From Chaenocephalus aceratus (lineage: Eukaryota > Chordata > Actinopteri > Perciformes > Channichthyidae), in the NCBI GenBank assembly GCA_023974075.1, contig CM043796.1, positions 24,420,927 through 24,484,926 of the forward strand: DNA of 64,000 bases. The letters run 5' to 3'. A program made the translations under genes and the position numbers. The notes beneath the pieces were generated by a model. That model ran no database searches. It worked only from the letters and a program-made list of their open reading frames with translations, and was not told the origin of the DNA. Below are positions 1-13,760 of this stretch, in pieces. How positions within the stretch are numbered: position 1 is the first letter of the stretch; every line of letters starts with the position of its first letter.

Positions 1-177
1 AAACACTTTTTATCTACCTGTTTCACAAATCAAAAAAGAAACAACTAAACTTAACTCAAAAGTCTGTTTTTTAATCAATATTCTGCTAATTTAACAAGCG
101 CTGCAACACAAACAGTGCAAACCTCTGATGAGGTTACTGTTTGTCTAATATACCGCTCAACAGTGTCTCCTGTTTAC

Positions 178-291
178 CTTGAGAACCCTGTCCTGGCAGC
201 ACTGCATGGTCTTGCACATGTCCTCTTCTCCCTTGGTCTCCAAAGACTGGTGGAGCAGCTGCTCAAATGTGTACACCGCATTGTCCATTTG
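178..291 (-). CDS. niban2: niban2 exon 11 (last one inside the window)
   Basis: 114 bp, 38 codons; residues 440-477. It starts [18 protein letters not shown]. The acceptor TTCTTGCAG and donor AAG|GTAAAC are both inside the window. The next exon (family: KYDYDSSSVRKRF) lies off the left edge. Confidence 0.93.
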
Positions 292-3200
292 CTGCAAGAA
301 AACAAGTGATAAGTTATCCAATAGCCCAAGAAACAGATTTACCTGTGAAAATAGTGATACTCTTTTTCGCCAGCAGGGGTGAGTAGAGACTCCCCTGCAG
401 ACAGGTTGCTGGTGTGTGTCCCGTACTCAGAACTAAGGGAGTGTTTCAGGCCTCCTCACTGCTGCTTTGCTACATGCTGATTCTTTGTATTATATTATAC
501 TACGTGTATCTCCTCACCTCTCTCATGAGGATCTGAGCCCTGCTGACGAACACCGAGGGGCTGGCCACGTCGAACCTCTGCTGCAGCCCCTCCAGGTTCA
601 GCTGCTCCACCTTCTCGTAGCAGCTCTGCATCTTCACCGGGTGGAAGGCGAGCATGGACAGCCTCTCCATGTTCTGAGGGGAAGAGGGGGAGAAGAAGGT
701 CAAGGTGATGGAGGTGTAGCAAGATTAATACAGGAGGAGGTATAGGACCAAAACCAAAAAGAGGTTGAGTATATCGTTCCTGTCACAGAGGGCAGCTGAG
801 GACACTTCCTGACTTCTAATTCAAAGGAAGCATTAAAGGTAGCTAGAATTTGGAAGTACACAACCGAAAAAACTTCCTTACAGAGCCCCTCCTCCAACAC
901 ACACGAACGAATGAGGGCACGAGATAAGTTTGTGCACGAGATGGAAGGCTGACAGGCAGGTAGGCCATCCAGTTATCTGCCGCGGGCCGACGCAGATAAT
1001 TGGACTAGCTTTTTACAGCGCCACGGCTTCCACAGATGGAATATTTGTATATATTTATTTTATTGTCAAAGCATTTAATGTATTCATTGCTATCGGGATG
1101 TTAAGAGCATTCCATGGAATATAACAAAAAGTGTTCCTGAAGTGAACTACCTACCCTACCTTTAAGCTGGCCAAGGCTTTACAAACATGCAGTCTTAAAA
1201 TACAATCTGATTCTTTTATTATTATATGTAAAAGTCCTGCATGATTTTTTTCTAACTTCAAATTGGATAAGTGAGTTTCAAAATTCTTAATTCTTTTTTT
1301 GTTGACAGATTTAATTTTTAGGTTTTATAGGGCATTCTGGATAATGGATATGAAAACTATCGACAGACGACAGCCATACAAAATAAATCACGCCATGTTT
1401 GTAAATTGTATAAACAAACCCTGTGTCGAAACTGGGAATGGAACTGGAAAGTTTAGTGAGTTAGTGATACTGAATAAGACATTTCTGGCTCAGGATGATG
1501 GAAAAAACTAATATCTCAATATGAAATTCCCTAGATGTTTATAGACAGTAAGAATATAATGTGTTGGATACCAAGCTTTCTAAGAAATGATGTTTGAATA
1601 TGCAAATGAGGTACTATCTAACACCTTTGGTATATTTAAGGACAAAGTTAATAAAATAAATAAATGAATGTGTATTTGGGAAGTTTTCTACATTCTAGTC
1701 TGAAAGAAGAAATGTTATTGAAGCAAATGCCGCCCAAGCTGTCGGCTGGAAAAAAAAAGTAGCATGGGAAACTGATGTGGGAAAAAAAAAAGGGTTTGTT
1801 TCTTTTGGATAACAGCAACCGTTTTGCTGTCACCCAATACAAACAAGAATTTCTTTTCCCAGTAACCTCCGGTAATGCAAGTAAAAGCGTGTCTGTCTCA
1901 GCTTCATTTATCACAGTTTTTTTTTATTTCAACACCAATCATAGACTAATGTGAATGGGGGTCATAGTGACTAACCCACGGAGAATTATCAACAACTAAC
2001 TCTGCAGCTGTACGGATTTATGCAGCTTAAAGGTGTTTAGAAAAACTAAATGATGGAAAGGGACAATGTAGATTGGTCAAGAATTCACTGAAGGAGAAAC
2101 AACATTTGCATTATATCCCTGTTTTCATGTTTATCCTGTCTATTTTACCTTACTCAAAAGCCCTTAGGCCTGCATTCACTGAATGAAATGTACTATACAT
2201 AAAGTGTATTGTTATGATTACCTTTCCTATACCTTCGTTATAAAAACAACTCTTTTACTGGAAATGTGAACCATGTTATCCCCGAACTATCACCTTGCAT
2301 CAGTTCAAGTAACAGACGGAGAGAGTGAAAGAAAGTATTGCAGTCAGTGAAACACGACTCACGTCTCCCAGCTTGTCTTTGCCCCCTCCGTTGAGCGAGT
2401 TCTTGCTGATCTCCACCATCTCCCTGAAGAACACGTCCCTGACCTCGGAGAACCCTCGGCTGGTGGGCTCCATCAGGGCCTCCAGGATGGAGCTGGTGTA
2501 CGGCTGCACGTTCGTCCTTAGTGTTTGCTCCGCCTTGGGAAACACCAGAGCTGAAGCAAAGAACACATTCAAGGTTAACTGCTGTAAACACCCCTACAGA
2601 TGACGAAGGGCGAGTCAAAGCATTAAGAAAAGAGGCATGGCTCTTACTTCAGAGGAATTCAATCAACAATATTCAATGTGTCGTTGACTGCCAAGTTGAA
2701 ATGGTTGGTATGCATGACTTTGAGCAAACACACTTGTGTCCTTTCAATGGAAACCCAACTCTCGGAAACACCCACTTGTTGGAAGTATACCCTGTGCTGA
2801 AAAAGGCAGACAAAGTAGAACTGACAGCTTCAACTAAAGAGGCCCTATTATGCTTTTAGAGGTTGTTTATTTCCTGTAGTGTGTTATTCAGGTTTGTGTG
2901 CACGTAAATGGTCTGCAAAGGCTAAAATCCCAAAGTTCTCCTCCCCAAAATGAGGCTCTTTAAGAATCGCAATCCTCTACATTCCCCTCATGTAACCGTA
3001 AGTTGCATCCTCTTGCAGCTGAGTAACAGTTTCGAGCTTTATCTGTTGGGAAGAGTCAGAAATGGCCTATATAGTATAGTGCAGGTGATGGTGTGATGAT
3101 TCCCTTTGGTTTTGGTGTGTTTTCTTCTGTCTCCTCTGCAGGGCTGGTGTGTGACAGCGAGTTGGCTGGCTCCTCCCAGCAGCAGACGAGGCACAGCTGT

Positions 3201-4834
3201 TTCCACTCATCTCTTCACCTGTTGACATAAAAGCCGGTCCTCTTGCCACTTCCCTGCCAGATCATTCCGTCGTGTTCGACCCTCCGGTGTGTCTCGCTGC
3301 TCTCCTCGTCCCCGAGATCTCTTCGTCTGGATTTTTGCCTCCTGTCCCTGACGTCTCTGTGCCAGCCAGCTTCCTGCCTCCACTGCCGTTTACTGTGCCT
3401 CAGCTTAAGATACACTTTTGTGTTTGACCATCTCTCTCTCTAAGTCTTTTGCTTTGGGGTCCAATATCTCTAGGGTGTAACAGATGAAGCAACACACTTA
3501 ACTAAAAGAGCTATGCAGTGTACAGCAAGAGAAAGCCCTTTTTTAGCCACATTTATAAACAAACTTCTAGGACACTTGAGCACTGACGTTATTCAGTGAC
3601 CAAAGTGATCGCTTCCAAAGCTACGTCTCACTAAGGCACACCGTAAGCGAACAATGAAGCGTACACTTGAGGCCGGGAACATCAAGTTACACGGCACAGC
3701 GAGCACCAAGTGAACCGAGTCATGGGTAAGGAGGCAAGGAGGTGAAGTCAACTACAATATGCCGTTACAGATTAATCATGGCGTTTATATCTGTCTTGCA
3801 TCAATTCTTGCTTCAATTGTACTACCTGGATATTATCTTGTTTAATAAAACCGTGTGACAATGGAGTTCATAACTTCTCTGACACTACTGTTACTAACGA
3901 CAGCTGTGATTCTGTTCAGTATATCACTTACTCTCATCAGAAATGAGAAAGTCAATGTTACCGTTCAGAACACCGCTGTATAGGCAAGGTGAAACCACAT
4001 CAAGGGGAGCTAAAACTGGGCTATATTTAGTTGAAAAGTACATTTCGATGACTATATATCCGTGTGGTGTTGATTTACAATGAAATGACTGTTTTATGTA
4101 GATGTTTGGTTACCTCGTATCTTGCCGCTGACGTGTTCTTTAGACGTGATCATCTGGTCCATGTCGGTTCGCAGTCTGGCGTCCAGTGGAGCTCTCTGGG
4201 CCTCGCAAGAATCCACCAGTGCATCGTACTGAAAGCTGGTCTGAGTCAGCACCTGCTTGTACACTGCGTCAGAGATCTGGAGGCGAGCGTTCAGAAACAC
4301 AATCGATTTGAGTCCCTCTTGTGTTCCTACAGTATGTCTGCAGTGCCCTGTGCAGTATGATAGGAACTCACCAACATCCAATGCCGCTGCCTCTGCTGCA
4401 TCTTCCCCGTCAGACGAGGTCCGATAAGGCTTCTCAGCTCTGGGTGGAGGGTCTCCATCACCAGATTAGCAAGAATCTGTAAATATATGTAAACAATATT
4501 AATACATTTTTGTATATTTAGTGTCCTATTCTTCTGTGTAAAAGGTGAAAATACCCAACATTGCATAGGATTTATTCCCACTTAATGACCCTTTAGGCTG
4601 CAAGGTCAGCCCCAACTACTTTTACCATTATAGGTATTATAACTAGGTGTGAACTGGGATTTTTTGCACAAGCAGTTAAGTCAAAAACACCCAATATGCT
4701 CCACCCAAAGAAAAACAAAAATACATCTTTAAAAAACGCAGCCCCCTCTTTCCTGTGGCTGCATGGATACAGTGGGGCGATTGATGCACAGCTGGATACA
4801 GAGAGGCAGGAAGGCTGGCACTGCCCTCACAACT

Positions 4835-4868
<34 letters not shown>

Positions 4869-7800
4869 GCTCAGAGGTTTTAACTAAGCTTGACTAAATA
4901 TTTGTTTAAACACGTTGCTGTACGAGACAAAAGCACAGTAGTTTTCCAAAACAGAGGAACAGAAAGAACTGACAAACAATAGGTATTTTGTAGTTTGAAA
5001 GCTTTAAATAGGACTTTCTCTGCATTATTATAACATTGGTGGCTGTGAGATTTCATACTTTATTTATGTGTATTGTGTGCCAGTTTCTCTACAGCTGCCC
5101 CCAAAATGACAAATGCCATGACAACTGAACTTATTCAACCCTAAAGCACTTATACTGTTTTTTTTAATTTTATTTCCCTCAGCTGTAAAAAAAAAAGAAT
5201 TGTGAACAAAACAATTATAAAAAAACAATATATTTAATTTTGTTGTTCAATATTTGCATGATTTATTGTTTAAGCTGGATACTTTATTTTATTGTATTGT
5301 GTTGCAATCCTTTATATATACAGTCTATGGTTGCAATGGAAATACCATGTTTCCATTGCAACATTATCACGTGACATACTATTTGCGCACCGCGGTCTAT
5401 TTAAACCCCGGAAGCCCCGCCCTCTGTTTGCTCAATTACTCCTCGGTTTTAAAAGCTCTGTGGCAATTGTGTATCACGTGCAGGGGCAGCGGGTACTGTA
5501 GGCTAGGGAAGGCTAAGCCTTCACAAATATTGTTGTCACTGCATCCTGGTAAAATAAAGATATAATGTTGTGTCTTTGACATTAGCGCTGCTATGCAGCC
5601 ACCTGTGCACTACGAAGCCAGTTCAACAGACACTGGATATGTTCGAGTTATCATAACCCTAACAAACGAGATCTCGCTAAACGGTTCTGCAACGCTGGTT
5701 ATCAACTCGGTGGCCGTTTCTCAATCTCGATGCTACGTCATCGAGTGCCGCCGAAGGACTGTTCCAATCACCAGCATACTTGGAATTCCACCGAGGCCAC
5801 GTCCTTGGTTTGGGGGAAATTTCAAGGCTGCACCATAGACTGTGGGCTGCACATGGGTAGACTTCGCGTCCTTACAATCCCCACAATGCTTTGCGCACGG
5901 ACCAATTTCAAAAACCCTTGCGGAGAATGGCTGAACCGACGCAGCACACATTTACATGTAAGTAGTATGTAGTGGCGTAGAACATGTGTTGGCAAGTATG
6001 TTACTTTGTTACATTTGTATGTTATTACCAAAAATGTGTTCCGTGAAAGTAAAGCAAGTTCATAATTAGATAGACATCGTGAGGTATTTATTTTCGGTAT
6101 TTTCGGTACAGTTTATGTTGAAACCGTTAGAGAGTGGCACACTTGTTAGCCTGTTCTATTCTTCTTCCTTTTCCGAAGCCGTGGCTTGGAAGTATACTTG
6201 CTTCGTTTCTGAAGGAAGCTATTTGGAAGTACGCGACTACCAAGCCAGCATCCTCGCGATCGAGAAACACCCGGTAAATCAAGCCAGGGTTTATCTCTCC
6301 AGCTGAGAGCACGTTCACGTTCACTTCATTAATGAGAAGTAAACTAATATTAGACAAATATGAACTTTAAACATCCATGACTTAAACATATAATCCAGGA
6401 TACAAGCCACATAGTTGCACCTGCAAAGTGAATATAGAACAACTGGTTAAAAAAATAACTACCGAGTGTTTGAAAGCGTACAACAGTTTTATGATATCAC
6501 TGCCCCGTCTAAGACACGAGTGGATCTGACTTTAATTACATTTGAGTTGAGTGTTTCGTCAACTTAATGTGTTGCTTAAAATAATACTTCTGCATACAGT
6601 AGGCTGTGACAATGTAGGTAGGTGATGCACGGCCAGATACGGCTCGAGAAGCTGACTCAGATAAGGAAATATGATATAGGCCTATTATGATATTATATCG
6701 ATGTACTGATTGATGATGTGATATGAATGATAAGTGCGACACGTCTGCGTCTTCTCTGCATACGCCAGTTTAAACTGTATTTCCTTTATCCTGTGTTATG
6801 GTTATGACATTAGGGTCAAGCAGAGAGATCGCTTAAAAAAGAGAGGGGTGTGGCGCGTGCATGTGATGTGGGTATGGTAGAGCGAGAGTGAGCGAGCGGT
6901 ATATATGTTTTCTGGAAATGAAACGAGGCAGCAGGAAAAAGCATAGGTCTGTGATGTTGTATCTTGTGAAACGGAATAACTAAATAAATACAACGACCTC
7001 CCAAGACGAGCTCACCTCTCTCCAGTGATTTCATAAAGTGGCGTGGGTTATTGAATCCGAAGCGTGTTGCTTCTGCCCTGGGAGACGACAGAGTCATTCC
7101 CCCCTGTTTCCTCGACCACGGTCTGGGAGCCGACAGGAAAGTTCAACATGATAATATGACTTGATAGATTTAAACTCCGCACACTGAGCTCTGATTGGTC
7201 AGCAGGCGGTGCTTTCACTGAGTTGATCTCTTTTCTATAGACGCCGACGGGCAGCGTCAGGTAAAAACAGCTATTTAGCCTTCCCAAACCGGAGCCTCAC
7301 GCGCCGCCTATGGCGTGGTGGCACCTTTTATTATTGTTAATTTAGCATTTTATAGCTAGGCAAACACGCTAACAATTTTGACCATGTTGCTCCTGGATTG
7401 TGTTTGAGGACATAATTTTGTGTCGACCAATATCGTCGTTTTTTTTGGTTGTTTCACGACCTCATAGAAGCTTTAACCTAGCCGGTGGCCGGAGTGACTG
7501 TGTTAAACGGCAATAGGGTATGTTCTATATAATGCTAATTATGATATCCTAGACCTAGAGCATACTGCAAGTCTACTGTATGCTTTTTCTCTGTTGGGTT
7601 AGTGTTTAAAAATATGTTAATTGTGTGCCTAATGGGCTATTTTCACAGCAGACATTTTGAATTGTTACTGTAGCTGTCAGGAAAAGCACAGGTGTTACTG
7701 ATTACATTAACAATGGTGCAGTTGTCCTTAGAAGTCCCATTAAGCAACTATATCACAGCATTTCTCAATGCAACACCATTTAATAATAGCCATAATTAAT

Positions 7801-10800
7801 GCATATAAGCCTATTTTCTTCTGAAGTAATTTTGTGAAAATGTCTTCCTTGAAAAAGGCCTATTTTATTGATGTAAACTGGCTGTTTATTTCTTTCATTT
7901 TTATGTTGCTACAAGCTATGTCGGGAGCATTTTAATTGTGTTGAGCTCTGATATTTACATTTTCACGGAACACATAGTTTATTGGGACTGCTTGTTTTAA
8001 TATAAATTCCATTTAAAAAAAAAAAAAAAAAAGAAAAGCTGAGCTTCACTTTCCCTGCTGGATTCATAAGGATCATAGCTTTATACAGTTCTAATGGTCA
8101 TCTGAAGCTCAGTTCCCCCCCTTCTCTATTCACATAATGAATACAAAATCCACAGGAATGTCTGGAAGGGAGATGCTGGAAAATGGAAAAATATCTAACT
8201 GCATTGGCTGAAATACCTTCTATGTTCTGCTAAAATGTCTCGTAGCAGTGTAATCTGCTCCAGTTAAAATATTTTTTTACATTTACAAATGTTCAACATT
8301 TTTAAGCCCCTGTAAAGTTGATGGAAGAAGGTAGAAGTTTGTATATGTGCAGGAAACACGGTAACACAGAGCAACTATGAAGCACTATTAGCAGACTGAA
8401 AGAGACTCATTCAGAGGGGAGACCCACATCAATCGTGTGTGTGTCTTTGCTTCTGCTGGTATGTTGAGGGGTGGGGTCTTGGTGCTGACCCTCTCTTTGA
8501 AGGTCTTGTGTAGGTGCACTCTTGTACTTTAGTGTGAAGAAAGAGTCTGTGTTCCTGAAGTAGATGGAGGGTTTTCCTGAGCTGCATACATTAGGAAAAA
8601 CCTTTTCCCTGGAAAGCTATGCATCTATCTCTACCAATGTTTGTCAACTATTCATGTGGCCTCTCAATATGTTGAATTATGGCCATGAACTGAAGTTTGG
8701 ACGGGTACTCGTGGGGAACTGTTTTGTATTTGTTCCTGAAAATCTCTTAACTGTCACCTGCAGCAAATAAGCTAATTGAGATACAATATACTCTGTTTCA
8801 ACACTACTCAGTGTCAAGTTGTCCAAAGGTGGTTATTTCTGAGAAGTGGTTGAATAATTACTCAGATTATTTAGTAAAGTAAGAGCAGCAATACTATTCT
8901 CCATTACAAGTTTAAGTCCTGAACTGAAATTGCACTTGAGTAAAAGTAAAGAATTATGATCAGTAAAATGTAATTCATGTATCAACCAACCAATTTAGTC
9001 ATGAGCTTGTTTATGAAGTATTTTGTCAAAGTTGAGCCAATTTTAGACTCTAATTAAAATACTGTGAAAATGAGTAGTACAGATATCATGATAGCAAGTG
9101 TTTTAATAAATAAATAAATGCAGTGGAATACAATGTATATTTGCCTCTGAAATGTAGCTCAGCAAAAGTACAAGATCAAATGGAAATAAATAAAGTACAA
9201 GTGCATCAAAAAAGTACTTAAGTACAATATTTGAAACAATATTACATTCAACCACTACTTCTGCAAACCTGCAGGCAGGGTTTCTCCTTCCAAAAGGAGG
9301 TGGCCAAAAATGAATGTCTCATTCAGGTGCTTCTACTCTTGTGCATTACCTGGAAGCTGGCATCGAACAGCAATCTGTAGAAGCTACAGTTATAAGAAAT
9401 AAAAATGTTGATAATCTATTAATCGCTAACTTAATTTGTAATGCAAAAAAAAAAATGCTGTTAGTTGCAGCACGTTAGTAACCGTTTTATTTCCTGTTGC
9501 CAGGCACTGATCGTGGACCAGCTGACCATGAGGATGTTGTCGTCTTGCCGACCAGTAAGAGACCATGGTCACATCCTCTGCACTGTAACATTTGTGTATA
9601 TGCTCCTAGAGTTTACAGTATGTTGTCTTTTAACTGACATAAATGTGACAGCCCTTGTTGACCAGTTTTGAGAAGTACTACAGTAATGCAGCATTTTTAG
9701 ATCCTACCTCTGAGCTGGGAAACAGTTTTTTTGTGATTAATCTGAGATCCTGACCTGTGGGGGCTTTCCGCACATCATATCCCATGTGCCGTAGTTTCCT
9801 TTAGCTTGTCTGAAGAGTCTCACAGAGTCGGTGAAGGCTGGTGTCTGAACGCTGCAGTCCTCCGACAGACCTGTTGGGGCAGAGCAGATGCTAAGTAATG
9901 TTACAGAAACACAAACCCCTTCTTCTCTCTTTAAAAACAAGATGCAGTTGAGTGAAATAATGTTGATAGCAGCATTGCAGGATTCCTTTTGCATGATTTA
10001 TTTACATTGAAGTGAGGTCTCAGAATGTCCTCAATAACTAATGGCTAAATGACTCAATATGTTGTCATACTTTTCTGTAGATTGTTACACTAACAACGGT
10101 TTCCTTAGTGTCTGAGTCATTTCTGTACGACATCTGAAAGTCTCATTTAGGCCTGCAGTACACTCGGTAACAGTAGCTTGAGAATAGGACAACATAAGCA
10201 CTGCATGGTAGCCCCCATCACACACAGTTGTGTCATCCCTCAAAACAGGAAGTTGTTGGTTTGTTAGAGGACTGATTTTATGTGGTTGCCCTGGTTACTG
10301 CCACTCCCTGCGGACAGGACAATAGGAGCAGCTCACAAAACATTCGGCAACACGTGTGTGTTTTTAGGAAGTTGGATCTTCTCATGTGACTGTGTTTAAG
10401 TGATGAAAATACATCACTTAGAACCTTTCTTTTTAAAGATAGCTGCAGATTTTATTGCTCCACCTCTTACTTCTCTTTTTAACCTCTCCCTCAGCACAAA
10501 TGCAATTCCAAAAGTATGGAAGTCAGCTTATGTCTTGCCTTTACTGAAAGGAGGGGAGGCAACTATTTTAAATAACTATAGGCCAATCTCTAAATTGTCA
10601 GTTCTGGCTAAGGTTCTTGAACGCCTAGTGAGCGAACAAGTAAAGGAGTTTTTATGTACAAATGACATCCTGTCTAAACATCAGTCAGGCTTCAGAAAGA
10701 AACACAGCACCATCACTGCCACGATGGAAGTGGTGAATGATGTGGCGAGTATTTTAGATAATAAGCAGAGTTGTGCAGCTCTATTTATTGACCTTTCAAA

Positions 10801-13717
10801 AGCGTTTGACACCGTTGATCATCACATTTTAAAGCAGAGGCTACTCAGTATTGGCATATCCAGCCTTGCAGTGGGGTGGTTTGTGAACTACCTCTCTGAA
10901 AGGTCCCAATGTGTTCATTTTGATGGTCTGTCTTCTGAGTGGTTAAACATTTCTAATGGTGTACCACAAGGTTCTGTTTTAGGACCACTTTTATTCTCCA
11001 TATATATTAACAGCGTAGGTGATAATGTGGATGAAGCTACTTTACATTTTTATGCGGATGATACTGTGATGTACTGTGCAGGTCCCTCCATTAAAGAGGC
11101 TGTTGTTAAATTACAGGCTGTTTTTAACATTATTCAGACTCAGCTCTCTGAACTAAAGCTTCTTTTAAATGTTGAGAAAACCAAGGTAATGCTCTTTTCA
11201 AAAGCAAAAAAGACACCAGAGCCTATTTTAGATATTGTAACTACTGTACGCAAGGAATAACACTTGAAGTTGTTGCCGGTTACAAATACCTTGGTATCTG
11301 GCTTGATGATTGTCTCACTTTTAAACTTCATGTCAATAACCTGCTAAAAAAGCTGAGGGTTAGGCTTGGTTTCTTCTACAGGAACAAGTCCTGTTTCTCG
11401 CTTGAGGCCAGGAAAAGGCTAGTCACTGTGACCTTTTTACCTGTGCTGGACTATGGGGATCTGGTCTATATGAATGCACCTGCCAATTGCCTGGTCAAGT
11501 TAGATGCTGCGTATCACAGCGCACTGAGATTTGTGACAAACTGTAAAGCATTAACCCATCACTGTACCCTGTATGCAAGGGCTGGTTTGCTTTCACTAAC
11601 TGTACGGAGGCTCAGTCACTGGTACATTTTTATATACAAAGCCATGTTAGGGAAACTTCCATCTTATATCTGCTCCCTGATCTCACGGAGAATTGTAAGT
11701 GGCTACTGCCTGAGATCGAATGCAGTGGTTTTATTAAATGTGCCAACTGCTAGGACTGTCTTAGGGAAGACAGCTTTTAGATGCGCAGCTCCTCTGTCTT
11801 GGAATAGTCTGCAAATTAAATGGAAACTGAACAATCTGGTGCCACTAAATGTTTTTAAAGCTCGGTTGGATGCTAGTCAATCGGAAGCTATTGGTACCTG
11901 CTTATGTGGATAATTATGTAAATGATGCTGTATGATGTCTTTTTGTTGTTCTGTTTATGTTTTTATGTTTCATGTGGAACTACTTGAGCAGGTCTCCCTT
12001 GAAAAAGAGATCAATGATCTCAATGGGATTTATCTGTATAAATAAAGGTTTGAAATGAAATGAAACTCATCTGCATCTGTCAAGGCCACCGCACTGAGGG
12101 ACACTAAGTGCTGAAAGTCCTGCATCGCTCCCAAAAGAGTACAAACAGGTGGAATAAAACGTCCCTATAATTAGCAGCTTGTCCTTCAGAGCAGTTATTT
12201 CTTTAAATAAAAGTGACTGATGCTTCAGACACTTTTTCTCATGCGGCAACAAGAGTCAGTCCTTCTGACGCATAGATGTGTAATTAAAGGGTATGTTTGC
12301 TGTTCATAGCCCGTATTGCTCTCATGTATGATGGTCAATAATATCACACAACTTCAACAATAGCACCAAGATCTTATGAATAAGGACAGCTGCAAATAGG
12401 TCCTGATAATGCTACAATGTAAAACACAAATCTGCATGGTATTGTGACATCTGTAGTTTGTTGAATATAATGTGGGGTATTTTATCCAGGCGCATCAATG
12501 TGTGTGTCCTTAATGCCGGAGTCTCCATCAAGTTGTTTTGTCTGTGGCTGTGCGTCTGTGACTCAGATGAGGCTGACAAAGACAGGAAGTGACCAAGGAG
12601 TGAGGCAGGGGGAGAGGTAGAGCCAGACAGGAAGCTGTCTCAGCTCCAGCTCACTAACTCTTTGCTGACAGGCTGAGCTTCATGTGTTAGCTTGTTCTGG
12701 CACACTTTCCTGAGAATGTATTTGAGACTAAGGTTAGAGGCGCAATGGGAAGATAACGGCACAGACAGCTGCCATGTTGGCAGAGGACCAGCCGTCCTTT
12801 GGAGGTCAAATTCATTGAAAAGTGTCTGAGGGACCTGGCAGCAAGCTGGCTTATGTTGACTATCCGTATAGCAGACACAAACAAAAAACTAGTTTTCACA
12901 AAAATGTATTTGGATTGTTTCCCATGTCTGAATCTTAAAGTGTTTCTTCTGAAGCGCGTATCTGTTCATCCGTGGTAACATTGGCCAGAGAAACTGTCAA
13001 TAGCTAATCTGGCATATTTTAATTGATGCCAATTTGCAAACACTTTAACAAAGATTTGGTCAACGCATGTTGTATTCGATAGCTAACTTACTGACTCCAT
13101 AGCAACATTATACTTCCTGTTTATATCTGTCTTACAGAAGTATGAGAAGTAAAAGCAATAGGAATGAAAAACCCATTTCCTTCTTTTAAAGCTTTGAAGC
13201 AAACTTTAAGTCTCCCACTCTCTATGTTTGTGTTACTCATGTTTGTTTCCAGCTGTAAGAGGAACACAGCACATGTTTATTAAGGAGCTAAGTGGGTGAT
13301 GATGGACGACTGACTTACTGTGGCTCAACATCCATATCCTGTTGTAAATGTTACGAGGAGAAAGTGAAACAAAGAAAAGACTATGAAATAAATAGCTTTA
13401 CGAATTGAATCTTTTCAGAATCATCGTGTTTACCCATGGCCTGGCACCAGTGTGTGATGCCTGGTGGCTGGGCACCTCTGGGCTACACTACTCAGTGTTT
13501 GTGGTGAACACTTTCCGGGCCTTTCCTTGGCCAGGCCTCCAGTGTGAAATGCCTGAAAGCCCTTCTCCATTCTCAGTTAGTTTCTCACTCGAGATACATT
13601 TCCTCTTGCTGCCAATAGAAAAGGATATTATTTTTTGAGGATTTGCCATGTCTGTAAATCACTTCACATTCTCCATGCGTCTGAACCAAGCTAGATCAAG
13701 GAACAGATTAGTTTCTC

Positions 13718-13760
<43 letters not shown>

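Larger units (their letters stand above)
292..4371. other. niban2 introns 7-10, non-coding content
   Basis: The 674-2362 stretch is AT-rich and shows no element I recognise. About 3000-3470 (within the exon 8-9 intron) has the composition of a degraded repeat end: a C/T-rich block, 'aaaagcc', and a closing 'ttttgggtcc'-like stretch. The family is uncertain. The rest shows no gene. Confidence 0.3.

Noticed and set aside
9504..9554. Exon-3-like sequence as a functional stxbp1 exon
   Set aside because: It has lost about 31 bp of coding sequence, no neighbouring exons accompany it, and the complete gene with a normal exon 3 is present downstream.
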